Below are positions 21,274-31,360 of a stretch of DNA of 64,000 bases, piece after piece. Both the position numbers and the translations under genes were made by a program. The DNA comes from Serratia sp. FDAARGOS_506 (GTDB lineage Bacteria > Pseudomonadota > Gammaproteobacteria > Enterobacterales > Enterobacteriaceae): assembly GCF_003812745.1 (NCBI RefSeq), contig NZ_CP033831.1:2728001-2792000 (forward strand), in the 5' to 3' direction. Positions within the stretch are counted from its first letter, which is position 1. The number at the start of each line of letters is the position of its first letter. The notes under the pieces were generated by a model, which had not been told where the DNA came from, made no database searches, and worked only from the letters and a program-made list of their open reading frames with translations.

Positions 21274-21519
21274 GAATTTCTCCTTGAGTTGGCCGTTAAA
21301 TAATTTCGACTGCGGGATTAAGCTTACCCCATCTAAATAAAAATATCATCTTTGGTGGCCCGGGCGGTTATTTTTTAATGGATTAGGATTTATTTATTTC
21401 TTGGCTGAACAAGAACTTGGGTGGAATTGTAAAAATAGATAAATACGGTTTTTTTGGCGGTTATTTACGGCCATTCCATGCGGAATGACCGTTATTCTAA
21501 CGCTTAAGAGTGATGCTTA

Positions 21520-22566
<1,047 letters not shown>

Positions 22567-22577
22567 CATGGGCTCCA

Positions 22578-24656
22578 TTACGCCTGGTTTTTGGCTTTTG
22601 AACGGGAGATGCGTGCCTCGCCGATCAGCCAGTCAAAGAGGAAAATAATCGCCAGCATCACCACGATCAAAATTGAACCGTAGGCGATCGCCACCCCGTA
22701 TTCGCCGTCTTCCACGCGATTGAGGATGTAGGCGGTGGCCACGCGGGTATCGGGCGTCACCAGGAAGACGATGGCGCTGACGGTGGTGATGGCGCGAACG
22801 AAGCTGTAGATCAGCGCCGACAGGATCGCCGGGCGCAGGAGCGGCAGCAGGATGTGCGTGATGGTGCGCAGCGAGCCGGCGCGCAGGCTGAGCGAGGCTT
22901 CATCCAGCGATTTGTCTATCTGGCCCAGCCCGGCGATCCCGGCGCGAATGCCCACCGGCACGTTGCGCATCACCATCGAGATAATCACGATGGCGGCCGT
23001 CCCGGTGAGGTACACCGGTGCGCTGTTGAAGGCGAGAATGTAAGAGACACCCGCCACGGTGCCCGGCACCGCAAAGCACAGCATGGTGGTGAACTCGATG
23101 GTTTTTTTACCCTTGAACTGTTGGCGCACCACGATCCAGGCGATCAGCAGGCCGAAGGCGGCGGTGATCGGCGCGGCGATCCCGGCGTACAGCAGCGTGT
23201 CGAGCAGCGAAGGCCACGCGCCGTCGCTCATGCCCTGGCCGAACAGCTTGATGAAGTTATCCAGCGTCAGCGTGTAATCCACCCCCCAGTTGACGGTGAA
23301 GCTGCCGTAGAAAATGCTGCCGTAGAGCAGGGCGTTAAAGGCTACCCACACCGCCAGCAACGCGATCACGCTCCACACCAGCGTGACCGGCAGTGGCTGC
23401 ACGTCGCCGCGATACGATTTGCCGGACACGGTGACGTAGGAACGCTTGCCGATCCACAGGTACTGGATGCAGAACACCAGCAGCGAGAACAGCAGCAGGA
23501 AGGCGCCGAGGGTGCTGGCGGCCTGATAGTCGAGCTGCGAGCCGGTGATGTAGAAATAGATTTGCGTCGCCAGCACGTCGAAGTTGCCGCCGAGCACCAG
23601 CGGGTTGCTGAAGTCGGCCAGCGATTGCACCACCACGATCAGAAATGCGTTGGCCAGCGCCGGTTTCAGCAGCGGCACGAACACGCCGTTAAAGGTTTGC
23701 CAACGGCTGGCGCGCAGGGTGTAGGAGGCCTCTTCCAGCGAAGGATGAATGGTCTTGATTGCGCCGTCGAGGATCATGAACGCCATCGGTGTGAACGCCA
23801 GCACCTGCGCCAGCCAGATGCCGGTAAAGCCGTACAGCCAGTTGGTGTTGGTCAGGCCAAACCAGGCCACCATCCACTCGGTGACGTAGCCGGAGCGCCC
23901 CATCATCAGCGTGACGCCCAGGCCGACGACGAACGGCGGCGTGACGATAGGCAGGATGGAGAAGATGCGACCGATAATGGCGCTGCGTTTGGCGATGCGG
24001 GTGGTGTAAATCGCCAGCACCAGCCCGAAGAAGGTGCAGCCGGCGCCGACTGCGATCGACAGGGCGATGGAGTTGAGGATCACCTGAACGATATGCGCCT
24101 GCGACAGCACGTTCATAAACGCCAGCGGCGCGAATGCCCCTGCCTGGTCGGTGAACATCGGAATGAAAATCGCGATGCTCGGCCAGACGATGAAGACGCC
24201 GATCAGCGCCACGATGGTGACCAGCGCACCGATAACGAAACGGTCGCCGCCCAGCCATTCGAGGCGGGTCAGCGCCAGCGTCATGATGGCGCCCAGCGCG
24301 GTCAATTGCACCAGGGTGGCATAGCCTAAACCGCGCCCTGCCACCGTGGCGCTGACGACGATAAAGGCCATGCACAGCAGCGCCCAGCCGGCATCGAACG
24401 CGTGGCGCCGCCGCCGTTCACCGCCCGCCGGGGCGTAAGGGCGAAGCAGCAGCAGGCTCGGCAACAGGCACCATAGCCAGCTGACATTGCGGTGTGACCA
24501 GCCGTAGGCCGCGAGGATTTCATCGCCGGTGGACTCCAGCAGGCCGTAATCCAGGCTCCAGCTCGGCAACAGGGCGAACGCCAGCCAGCCAAGCAAGATC
24601 CAAAGGAATATCGCATCTCGTTTTTTCACGAGATGGAGTGCATGTGTATGTGACAT
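22578..24656 (-). CDS. afuB: fused two-domain ABC permease (AfuB-like)
   Basis: A 692-aa inner membrane permease made of two homologous halves, as in AfuB/FbpB. It begins with a cytoplasmic N-terminus (KKRDAIFLW) and has about 12 membrane helices. Each half carries the EAA loop that docks on the ATPase ([10 protein letters not shown] in the first, [10 protein letters not shown] in the second). Gene order afuA-afuB-afuC on the minus strand, with afuC starting at its stop codon, gives a complete importer. Confidence 0.9.
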   Translation of the reverse strand: MSHTHALHLVKKRDAIFLWILLGWLAFALLPSWSLDYGLLESTGDEILAAYGWSHRNVSWLWCLLPSLLLLRPYAPAGGERRRRHAFDAGWALLCMAFIVVSATVAGRGLGYATLVQLTALGAIMTLALTRLEWLGGDRFVIGALVTIVALIGVFIVWPSIAIFIPMFTDQAGAFAPLAFMNVLSQAHIVQVILNSIALSIAVGAGCTFFGLVLAIYTTRIAKRSAIIGRIFSILPIVTPPFVVGLGVTLMMGRSGYVTEWMVAWFGLTNTNWLYGFTGIWLAQVLAFTPMAFMILDGAIKTIHPSLEEASYTLRASRWQTFNGVFVPLLKPALANAFLIVVVQSLADFSNPLVLGGNFDVLATQIYFYITGSQLDYQAASTLGAFLLLFSLLVFCIQYLWIGKRSYVTVSGKSYRGDVQPLPVTLVWSVIALLAVWVAFNALLYGSIFYGSFTVNWGVDYTLTLDNFIKLFGQGMSDGAWPSLLDTLLYAGIAAPITAAFGLLIAWIVVRQQFKGKKTIEFTTMLCFAVPGTVAGVSYILAFNSAPVYLTGTAAIVIISMVMRNVPVGIRAGIAGLGQIDKSLDEASLSLRAGSLRTITHILLPLLRPAILSALIYSFVRAITTVSAIVFLVTPDTRVATAYILNRVEDGEYGVAIAYGSILIVVMLAIIFLFDWLIGEARISRSKAKNQA

Positions 24657-24675
24657 AAGTTTCCCGGATGTTCAG

Positions 24676-24703
24676 GCCGGGTAAGGCGTGAGGCTTACCC
24701 GGC
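24676..24703 (-). promoter_or_regulatory. intercistronic hairpin between afuA and afuB
   Basis: GCCGGGTAAG (24676-24685) and CTTACCCGGC (24694-24703) are perfect inverted repeats of 10 bp. There is no T tract, so it is more likely an mRNA-stabilising or polarity element that gives more binding protein than permease than a full terminator. Confidence 0.7.
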
Positions 24704-24723
24704 AACAGGCGCAGAATGTGGGT

Positions 24724-25755
24724 TTATTTACCCATCTTGACTTCGCTGACCCATTTATTGATCAGCGCCTTGCGGACCTCGGTCGAGCCGTATTTGTCCA
24801 TGTCGTAGTTGATCAGCTTCAGGTCGTCGAGCTTCAGTGAGTTCGGCGAGGTATCGGCGGTGGTGTTGGTCAGGATCTGATAGGACTTGCCTTTCTTCCA
24901 TGCCAGTTCCTGCGCCTCTTTCGACAGCACCCAATCCACGAACAGCTTGGCGTTGTCGAGGTTGCGCGCGCCTTTGAGGATGCTGACGCCGCCGATTTCG
25001 TAGCCGGTGCCTTCACAAGGCGAGATCAGCTCAAGCGGCGCGCCCTGTTCTTTTTCGAGCGAGTAGTCATGCAGGAAACCGATGCCGATCGCCGTTTCAC
25101 CGCGGGCGGCGTTGCGCGCCGGGGCAATGCCGGACTTGGTGTACTGCGAGACGTTGGCGTTCAGCTGCTTGAGATAATCGAACGCCTGATCGTCTCCCCA
25201 CAGCTGAGCAAAGGTTGCCAGCGCGGTGTAGGCGGTGCCGGAGCTTTGCGGATCGGCGATTTGAATCTCGCCTTTGTATTCCGGTTTGGTCAGGTCTTTC
25301 CAGCATTTGGGCACCGGCAGGTTTTTCTCTTTCAAGCGCTGGGTATTGACGCCGAAGCCGAGAATGCCGACGTAAACCGCTGAAGAGTAGTTGCCTTTCA
25401 GCTTCGCCGGATCGCGGAATTGCGTCATCACCTGGTCGAGGTTCGGCGATTTGTACGGCTGCAGCAGCCCCATTTCACCGGCCTGGGATTGCGGATCGAG
25501 CGTGCCGCCGTACCAGACGTCCGCCTGCGGGTTTTTCTTCTCGGCGTCCACTTTCGCCAGCGTGCTGCCGGAGCCGTTGCGGATGAACGAGGTTTTCACG
25601 TCATATTTCTCGCCGAAGGCTTTGGTCTCCGCTTCACACATTTCATTGGTGGCGCTGCAGTAAACCACCAGGCGGCCCTTGGCGTGCGCGGCGCCGCTCA
25701 GCGTGGCCAGCGCGATGCCGGAAGCTATCAGGGTAGTGACCCACATTTTTTTCAT
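24724..25755 (-). CDS. afuA: periplasmic hexose-phosphate-type substrate-binding protein (AfuA-like)
   Basis: Class II periplasmic binding protein of 343 aa with a cleaved signal peptide (about residues 1-25, ending GAAHA). The mature part begins KGRLVVYCSATNEMCEAE. The set resembles AfuA of Actinobacillus, which binds glucose-6-phosphate and related sugar phosphates; its iron-binding relatives have paired tyrosines, which I do not clearly see here. Its ATG shares one base with the uhpC stop (TAATG), so uhpC and afuA are co-translated. An apparent longer frame upstream (to 26829) runs antiparallel-like through uhpC codons and is not the start. Confidence 0.9.
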   Translation of the reverse strand: MKKMWVTTLIASGIALATLSGAAHAKGRLVVYCSATNEMCEAETKAFGEKYDVKTSFIRNGSGSTLAKVDAEKKNPQADVWYGGTLDPQSQAGEMGLLQPYKSPNLDQVMTQFRDPAKLKGNYSSAVYVGILGFGVNTQRLKEKNLPVPKCWKDLTKPEYKGEIQIADPQSSGTAYTALATFAQLWGDDQAFDYLKQLNANVSQYTKSGIAPARNAARGETAIGIGFLHDYSLEKEQGAPLELISPCEGTGYEIGGVSILKGARNLDNAKLFVDWVLSKEAQELAWKKGKSYQILTNTTADTSPNSLKLDDLKLINYDMDKYGSTEVRKALINKWVSEVKMGK

Positions 25756-27056
25756 TATTTTATCCTTCTCTCGGTAGAGGTGGTGACGCTCGCCATCAGC
25801 AGCGGCATCAGCAATAAACCCATAAGAACGGCGGCGATCGACAGCAAACTGAACATGCCTGACCAGCCGTAGCCTTCGATGACCTGCGACAGCGGCCAGC
25901 CCGCCAGCGCTGCCCCCAGGTAGGCGAACAGGCCGAGAAAACCGGTGATGGAGCCCGCTGCGCCTTTGTGCCCGCATTCCACGGCGGCGAGGCCAATCAG
26001 CATCTGCGGGCCGAAGACAAAAAAGCCCACCGTAAAGAAACAGCCCGCCAGCAGCGCGTAGTGATGCACCGGCGCCAGCCACAGCGCGGCGACGGAAACC
26101 ATCAGCCCGAGCGTGAACAGCAAAATCATCGGCGCGCGCTGCCCGCCGAACAGCAAATCCGAGCCCCAGCCGGCGAACAGCGCGCCGAGCAGGCCGCCTA
26201 TCTCGAACAGCATCACCGTGGCGTTGGCACTGAGCAGATTGACGCCGTGGCTTTCCGTCAGCCAGAGATTGCCCCAGTCGTTCAACGCGATGCGGATCAG
26301 GTAGACCAGCACGTAAGAGACGCCGAGCAGCCAGATCATCGGGTTTTGCAGCATCGTGGTGCGTAACATCCGCCACAGCCCCATCGGCGGGCTTTGCTGT
26401 TCCTGGCGCAGTTCCAGCGGATCGTGGCGCCACTGGCCGACCGACGGCAAGCCTTCTTCCTGCGGCGTGCCTTTCAGCTGCCGCGTAAGCCAGAGGCCCA
26501 ATGCCATACTGACGGCCCCCGGGATCAACATCGCCGCCTGCCAGCCCCAGAGCTGGGCGGCGAAGGCGCTGATCATCGGCACGATCGCGCCACCAAGATT
26601 GATCGACATATTCCAGCAACCCCACCAGAAGCCGCGCTCGTTGCGCGAATACCAGTGAGTCAGCAGCCGTGCGCAGGGCGGCCAGCCCCAGCCTTGAAAG
26701 AAGCCGTTCAGCGTCCAGACCGCCAGCAGCAGCGTCAATGATTCGCCGAAGGCGAACGCCACGTTCAGCAAGCCGGTGGCGAACAGGCCGATTCCCATAA
26801 ACCAGCGCTGTCCGTGGCCGTCGTGCCACAATCCGGCGCCGAACTTCGACAGGCCATAGCTCAGGTAAAACAGCGAGCCGAGCAGGCCGATGTCCCCTTT
26901 ATCCAGCCCCAAATCCGTTTGCAGCGCCGGCAGCACGTAATTCACGCTTTTGCGCGTCAGGTAAAAGGCGGCGTACCCGATGACCATGTACAGCAACAGT
27001 CGCGGGCGCAGCGCGCGGTAACGATGACCGATTTCAGATGCCGAGCGTGCCTGCAT
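25755..27056 (-). CDS. uhpC: MFS sugar-phosphate sensor protein UhpC
   Basis: 433-aa major facilitator protein with 12 membrane helices, of the organophosphate:Pi antiporter family. In E. coli UhpC does not mainly transport but senses external glucose-6-phosphate and activates the kinase UhpB. It matches E. coli UhpC closely (GYAAFYLTRKSVN near the start, GFFQGWGWPPCARLLTHWY, and FFTVGFFVFGPQMLIG), including motifs that separate it from UhpT. It lies between uhpB and afuA. Either sensing or transport is possible from sequence; context favours sensing. Confidence 0.9.
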   Translation of the reverse strand: MQARSASEIGHRYRALRPRLLLYMVIGYAAFYLTRKSVNYVLPALQTDLGLDKGDIGLLGSLFYLSYGLSKFGAGLWHDGHGQRWFMGIGLFATGLLNVAFAFGESLTLLLAVWTLNGFFQGWGWPPCARLLTHWYSRNERGFWWGCWNMSINLGGAIVPMISAFAAQLWGWQAAMLIPGAVSMALGLWLTRQLKGTPQEEGLPSVGQWRHDPLELRQEQQSPPMGLWRMLRTTMLQNPMIWLLGVSYVLVYLIRIALNDWGNLWLTESHGVNLLSANATVMLFEIGGLLGALFAGWGSDLLFGGQRAPMILLFTLGLMVSVAALWLAPVHHYALLAGCFFTVGFFVFGPQMLIGLAAVECGHKGAAGSITGFLGLFAYLGAALAGWPLSQVIEGYGWSGMFSLLSIAAVLMGLLLMPLLMASVTTSTERRIK

Positions 27057-27140
27057 AGCCGCCTCCCTGGTGCTGACTATAAGAAGGTGAAAGGGAAAGG
27101 GGATGAGAGAAAGTCCGGAGTGGCTAAGACTTTTTCCTAG

Positions 27141-28682
27141 TTAGTCGGCGGTTTGTTGCAAATTTGTGGGCAGGTTAACAATTACCCGCGTGCCGCAATG
27201 CGTTTCCAGCGTCAGTTCGCCGCCCAGCGCGCTGACCCGCTCGCGCATCCCCTGAATGCCGAGGCCGGGCACCTTGTCCGCGCGGATGCCGATGCCGTTG
27301 TCCCGCACCTCGAGGTGCAAAAGCGGCCCCTGTTGATACAAAACGATGGCGACTTCGCTGGCCTCGGCGTGTTTGCACACGTTGTTGAGCAGCTCTTGCA
27401 GCAGGCGGTAGAGGGTGAAGCGCACCGTTTCGCCGGCGGGCGTCTCGCTCAGCCGGTAATCGAAACGGCAGTGGATGCCCCGTTCGGCAAAGGCGAATTC
27501 GCTCAGCAGGTGGTGAAGCGCCTCTTTGAATGCCAGCTCGTCCAGCGCGGGCGGGCGAAGCTGGCGCAGCAGCTGGCGCGTGGAGTGATGAATGCGCCGG
27601 GCGAGCTCGCCTATCTGGTGCGCGGCGGCCTGGGTTTGCGCCGGATCGCGCGCCCGCTTAACCAGCTGCGACTGGATTTGAATGGCGGTGATGTTCTGGC
27701 CGATTTCATCGTGCAGCTCGCGCGCCAGGTTTTTCCGCGTGTCTTCTTCGGTGTGGATCAGTTTTTCGATCAGCGCCCGCCGCGCCGCCAGCTCTTCTTC
27801 CAGGCGACGCTGATAGTGGTGCAGGTTTTGCGCCAGGTGCTGCTGGCGGCTGATGGCGATGCCCAGGCCGATGCCGAGCAACGCCTGCGTCGCCAGAAAG
27901 ATTTCCAGCTCGACCAGATTGCCGAACCCCACGCCGACCTGCCGGGCAAGGGTGATCATCATGCTGCCGAGCAGGCCGGACAGCACGCCGCCCTGCCAAC
28001 CGAACTTCCACGCCATCACCACATTCGGCAGAAACACCACGATCAGCAGCAGGCGCTCGATTTCCGGCGACAGCACCATCTGCGTGCCGATGCCGATAAC
28101 GAAAAACAGGCTGCACCAGATGATCAAAGATGCGCGCAGCGGCGGGTTGTTGGTGTCCAACCCCAGCAGATGGTAACGGTGCTGCTGGCGCAGAAATTCA
28201 AAGATCAGATAGACGAACGGGGTCAGCAAGACGCCGCCGGTAAACGACGCCAGGCCAAGCAGCATCGCCGGGCTGGACACAAACGGCGAAAGCAGGGCGG
28301 TGTTGAGCAGCGAGGCGGCGGTCACCGCGGCCAGCAGCAGCGTCAGCCGCTGCCAGTAGAGCGGAAAACGGTGCCAGAGTCGTTGCGCGACCGCAGCCGG
28401 AAGCAGGGTGATGAACGGCGCGGCCAGCAGGCCGTAGCCGCTCAGCAGGCGTTCGCCGTGCAGCCATAACAGCAGTAGTATCGGCGGCACGATCAAGGCG
28501 GGCCAATAGCGACGCGCCAGCAGGATCAGCAGCGCGAGATAGACGCCGTGCGGCAGAAACAGCGCCGCCTGATTGCCGTTGTGGGTCAGATAGAAACCGA
28601 GCGTCCACAGCATCAGCCAGCCGCTGCCCCAGGCCAACAGGATAAACAGCGAGATAACCCAGGACCGGAAGCGGGGCGACAT
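27141..28682 (-). CDS. uhpB: sensor histidine kinase UhpB
   Basis: 513-aa membrane kinase of the NarL-partner type (HisKA_3). Residues 1-280 hold about eight membrane helices (MASE1-like), followed by a coiled linker and the dimer/phosphoacceptor motif RELHDEIGQN with His324. The HATPase domain has LLNNVCKHAEAS (N box) and DNGIG, LGIQGMRERV (G boxes). The ATG at 28682 overlaps the uhpA stop (TGATG), so I reject an in-frame start 21 codons earlier. E. coli UhpB is 500 aa with the equivalent histidine. Confidence 0.92.
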   Translation of the reverse strand: MSPRFRSWVISLFILLAWGSGWLMLWTLGFYLTHNGNQAALFLPHGVYLALLILLARRYWPALIVPPILLLLWLHGERLLSGYGLLAAPFITLLPAAVAQRLWHRFPLYWQRLTLLLAAVTAASLLNTALLSPFVSSPAMLLGLASFTGGVLLTPFVYLIFEFLRQQHRYHLLGLDTNNPPLRASLIIWCSLFFVIGIGTQMVLSPEIERLLLIVVFLPNVVMAWKFGWQGGVLSGLLGSMMITLARQVGVGFGNLVELEIFLATQALLGIGLGIAISRQQHLAQNLHHYQRRLEEELAARRALIEKLIHTEEDTRKNLARELHDEIGQNITAIQIQSQLVKRARDPAQTQAAAHQIGELARRIHHSTRQLLRQLRPPALDELAFKEALHHLLSEFAFAERGIHCRFDYRLSETPAGETVRFTLYRLLQELLNNVCKHAEASEVAIVLYQQGPLLHLEVRDNGIGIRADKVPGLGIQGMRERVSALGGELTLETHCGTRVIVNLPTNLQQTAD

Positions 28683-29311
28683 CAATGCCCCGCCAGCAGC
28701 TGATGGTCGAGGGCGAAATGCACCAGCTCGATGGTACTGTTGCACTGCAGCTTGCCCAGGACGTTAGCGCGATGCACATGTACCGTTTTATGGCTGAGCT
28801 CGAGCTTGAAAGCGATCTCCTTTACGCTGTCGCCTCTGACCAGCAGCTCGAAGATTTCACGCTCGCGCGGGGTCAGCACTTCCAGCGCCGTGGCCGGCTG
28901 CTCGCCGCCGCGCAGCGCCCGCAGCGCGTCGGCGCACAGGTAATGGCCGCCCATATCGACGGAACGCACCGCCTGCACCAGCTCTTCCGGCCCGCAGCGT
29001 TTGGTCAGATAGCCGCTGGCGCCGGCGTCCAGCGCGCTCTGCACGAAGGTGGGGGAGTCATAGATGCTGAGGATGATCGCGCGGAACTGCGGTTTTTGTG
29101 CCCGCAGGCGTTTCAACAGACTCAGGCCGTTTTCATCCGGCATGGCGATGTCCATCACCGCGACGCTAACGTCGTCGCGCAGCAATGCCGGCCAAGCCGC
29201 CGCCGCGCTGCTGTATTGCCCCACCACGTCGAGATCGTCCTCGAGGTTGAGCAATTGCGCAAAGCCGGAGCGTACCACCACATGGTCATCCACCAGTATC
29301 ACACGGATCAT
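28682..29311 (-). CDS. uhpA: response regulator UhpA (LuxR/NarL type)
   Basis: 209-aa response regulator: receiver domain (DDH acidic pair at 8-10, phosphoacceptor Asp54 in VAVMDIAMPD, Lys in TKRCG) and C-terminal LuxR helix-turn-helix (LTPREREIFELLV to KTVHVHRANVLGKL). It closely follows E. coli UhpA, which activates uhpT. Here no uhpT is present and the likely target is the downstream afuABC or the operon itself. I start at the ATG 29311 (AGAG nine bases upstream); a GTG three codons earlier has no SD. Confidence 0.92.
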   Translation of the reverse strand: MIRVILVDDHVVVRSGFAQLLNLEDDLDVVGQYSSAAAAWPALLRDDVSVAVMDIAMPDENGLSLLKRLRAQKPQFRAIILSIYDSPTFVQSALDAGASGYLTKRCGPEELVQAVRSVDMGGHYLCADALRALRGGEQPATALEVLTPREREIFELLVRGDSVKEIAFKLELSHKTVHVHRANVLGKLQCNSTIELVHFALDHQLLAGH

Positions 29312-29691
29312 TTTTCGCACTCTGTTGCCGAATCATGGCCCTATGATGCCTGCCGCCGCGGTGCTGGCAATCGGCCAAGCGCGGTTATGCAATCGGTGTA
29401 ACAGAATCGTAATAAAAGGGCGTCGCAGTGCGTAATGCTGGTCACTTAAGCCTGACTGGCATTTTTTTATCCAGTCTCTGTACGTGGCGTGCAGGATGAA
29501 TTGCCGTAAATGCCCAGAATTTCTCTGTTACTACAATGAACGGCAATGGGAGGGGCCGCGCCTTCGGCCCTTGGCTCGGTCGAGGCGTATGAGCCTCATG
29601 GCGCATCTCACCTTTATCGACCGAAAACTGCACAAATACGTTCAGAAAAACGCTAACTGACCAGCATTACGCCATTACGCCGCCGATGCCG
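29312..29691. other. 380-bp gene-free region between uhpA and the NAT gene
   Basis: The first 120 bp must carry the uhpA promoter; I could not pick a convincing UhpA or CRP site by eye. Most of the rest (29430-29672) is a short inverted-repeat element, listed separately. Open frames of about 60 codons inside it have no ribosome-binding site. Confidence 0.6.
29430..29672. mobile_element. MITE-like element or remnant with IS4-family ends
   Basis: GCGTAATGCTGGTCA (29430-29444) is repeated as its exact reverse complement at 29658-29672. One base further in, TTA is also shared. The TAATGCTGGTCAcTTAAG end resembles the terminal repeat of IS4. The 237-bp core (29433-29669) has no transposase domain I can recognise and no clear target duplication, so it is either a non-autonomous element or a deletion remnant. 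Confidence 0.65.
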
Positions 29692-30486
29692 TCAACGATC
29701 CAAATCGATGGCGAAATGCCGCCACAGCGCGGCGCGGCGTTCCTCTTCCGAATGCAACGTCGTTTCGTGGCGCTGATGATCTTCGGTCACGATCAGCTTC
29801 ATGTCGCTGAGGGTCACCCGGCCGTGCTCCGTCGGCCGTGAACACACCAGGCGCTGGGTGAAGTGCGACTGCGGCGAGGTGCTGTGGAAGCGGCACATCT
29901 CGTCGAACTCAGGCAACTCGCGCGGTTGAGGGGTAAAGCGATACAGGGTTTTGGCATGTGAACGTTGGTCGCCGTTACGGCGTTCCAGCAGGTAATACTC
30001 GCCTTCCCGCTCCAGGTGGAAGGTGCCGCTGGCCTGCGGTTGCGGCTCGGCGACGACGATTTTCAGCGGCGTCAGGAAGGAATCGCCGAAACCGACGTCC
30101 ACCAGCCAGGCCTGCCCCGCCAGATCCACCCGCAGCGCCAGGTGGTCGTAGGGCGGGCCGAAATGGCCGTCGCGCGCGCGGATCTCGCCGGAGATGAAGC
30201 TCACCTTGAAACCGATCTCCCGCAGCAGCAGGGCGAACAGCGTGTTCAGCTCATAACAGAAACCGCCGCGGTTGCGCTCGACCACCTTGCTGAACAGCGC
30301 TTCGGGCGCCAGCTGAATGCCCTGATGATAAATAATGCTCAGGTTCTCGAACGGGACGCTCAGCATGTGGCGATGGTGCAGTTGCTGCAACGTGGGGAGG
30401 TCAGGGCGGGCGGCACCGGTAAAGCCGATATGCTGCAGGTAGCGTTGGGTATCCACAGGGTGTCTCGCATGAGAAAAAGTAGGCAT
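29692..30486 (-). CDS. arylamine N-acetyltransferase
   Basis: NAT/NhoA-family enzyme transferring acetyl from acetyl-CoA to arylamines, hydrazines and similar xenobiotics. The papain-like triad is visible: Cys77 in RGGFCYELN, His115 in PYDHLALRV, Asp130 in LVDVGFGD. At 264 aa it is close to the usual 275-280. The start at 30486 gives PTFSHARHPVDTQRYL followed by the IPFENL-equivalent VPFENLSI. Monocistronic; convergent with nothing, divergent from the SDR gene. Confidence 0.9.
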   Translation of the reverse strand: MPTFSHARHPVDTQRYLQHIGFTGAARPDLPTLQQLHHRHMLSVPFENLSIIYHQGIQLAPEALFSKVVERNRGGFCYELNTLFALLLREIGFKVSFISGEIRARDGHFGPPYDHLALRVDLAGQAWLVDVGFGDSFLTPLKIVVAEPQPQASGTFHLEREGEYYLLERRNGDQRSHAKTLYRFTPQPRELPEFDEMCRFHSTSPQSHFTQRLVCSRPTEHGRVTLSDMKLIVTEDHQRHETTLHSEEERRAALWRHFAIDLDR

Positions 30487-30607
30487 AAAATAGCGGGCTT
30501 TGCGGCGTTTGTGAGCGCATTACGTGCTGCGCTGTCGCTGCTGCCGCAAACTGTCACTGGTCGGCGCTAGCCTGTTCCCCTGAGTTCAACGTTGCAGGAG
30601 AACGGCT

Positions 30608-31360
30608 ATGCAAGATTTCAAACATCGGGTGGCGCTGGTGACCGGCGCGTCCACCGGCATTGGCGAAGCGATCGCCGCCGAGCTGTTTCGGCGCGGTGCC
30701 ACGGTGGTGATGACCGGCCGCCACGCCGCGCCTCTCGCCGCCGCCGCCGCGCGGCTCGATCCCGAGGGCCGACGGGTGATGACGTTGCGGATGGACGTGC
30801 GCGACGCGCCGTCGGTGCAGCAGGGCATTGAAGAGATCGTGCGGCGCTGCGGCGCGCTGCATCTGCTGGTCAACAACGCCGGGATCACCGGCCCGCACGA
30901 GGTGGATATCGATCGGTATGCGGTCGACGATTGGCATGAGGTGATCGCCACCTGCCTGAGCGGCACGTTTTTCGGCATGAAGTACGGCCTGCCGGCAATC
31001 GTCGCCGGCGGCGGCGGAGCGGTAGTGAACCTCTCTTCCGCCAACGGCGTAGTGGGGATTGCCGGGATTGCGCCCTATACCGCCGCCAAGCATGGCGTGC
31101 TGGGCCTGACGCGCTCGGCGGCGCTGGAGTTCGCCGCGCGCGGCGTGCGCATCAACGCCGTCGGGCCGGGCTATGTGGATACGCCGGCGATGGGGGAATT
31201 GCCGGCGTCGGCGCGGGCGCAGATGGCCGCTTCGCACCCGATGGGGAGAATGGCGACGCGGGAAGAGGTGGCGAAAACGGTGGCTTTCCTGCTCTCGGAC
31301 GACAGCAGTTTCACCACCGGCGCGTTTTACAGCATCGACGGCGGTTATACCGCGCGCTGA
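30608..31360 (+). CDS. SDR-family NAD(P)-dependent oxidoreductase
   Basis: Classical short-chain dehydrogenase/reductase, 250 aa. Cofactor motif TGASTGIG (12-19), NNAG, catalytic Ser in NLSSANG and YTAAKHG (Tyr-x3-Lys), then PGYVDTPAM. TGRH after beta2 leaves NADP(H) use likely but not certain. An SD (GCAGGAG) precedes the ATG by 9 bases. Its last 16 bp overlap the 3' end of the convergent LysR gene. Substrate unknown. Confidence 0.9.
   Translation: MQDFKHRVALVTGASTGIGEAIAAELFRRGATVVMTGRHAAPLAAAAARLDPEGRRVMTLRMDVRDAPSVQQGIEEIVRRCGALHLLVNNAGITGPHEVDIDRYAVDDWHEVIATCLSGTFFGMKYGLPAIVAGGGGAVVNLSSANGVVGIAGIAPYTAAKHGVLGLTRSAALEFAARGVRINAVGPGYVDTPAMGELPASARAQMAASHPMGRMATREEVAKTVAFLLSDDSSFTTGAFYSIDGGYTAR

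Noticed and set aside
22854-24329. 491-codon plus-strand frame opposite afuB
   Set aside because: Composition (His, Arg, Gln, Asp rich) is that of a shadow frame; afuB on the other strand has clear membrane and EAA-loop motifs.
25756-26829. Long N-terminal extension of the AfuA frame
   Set aside because: It runs through uhpC codons in another phase; the true start is the ATG at 25755 with a signal peptide right after it.
29442-29633. 63-codon minus-strand frame inside the IS4-like element
   Set aside because: No SD and no transposase motif; its existence is explained by the short length of the element. It may be a scrap of a transposase but cannot be supported.
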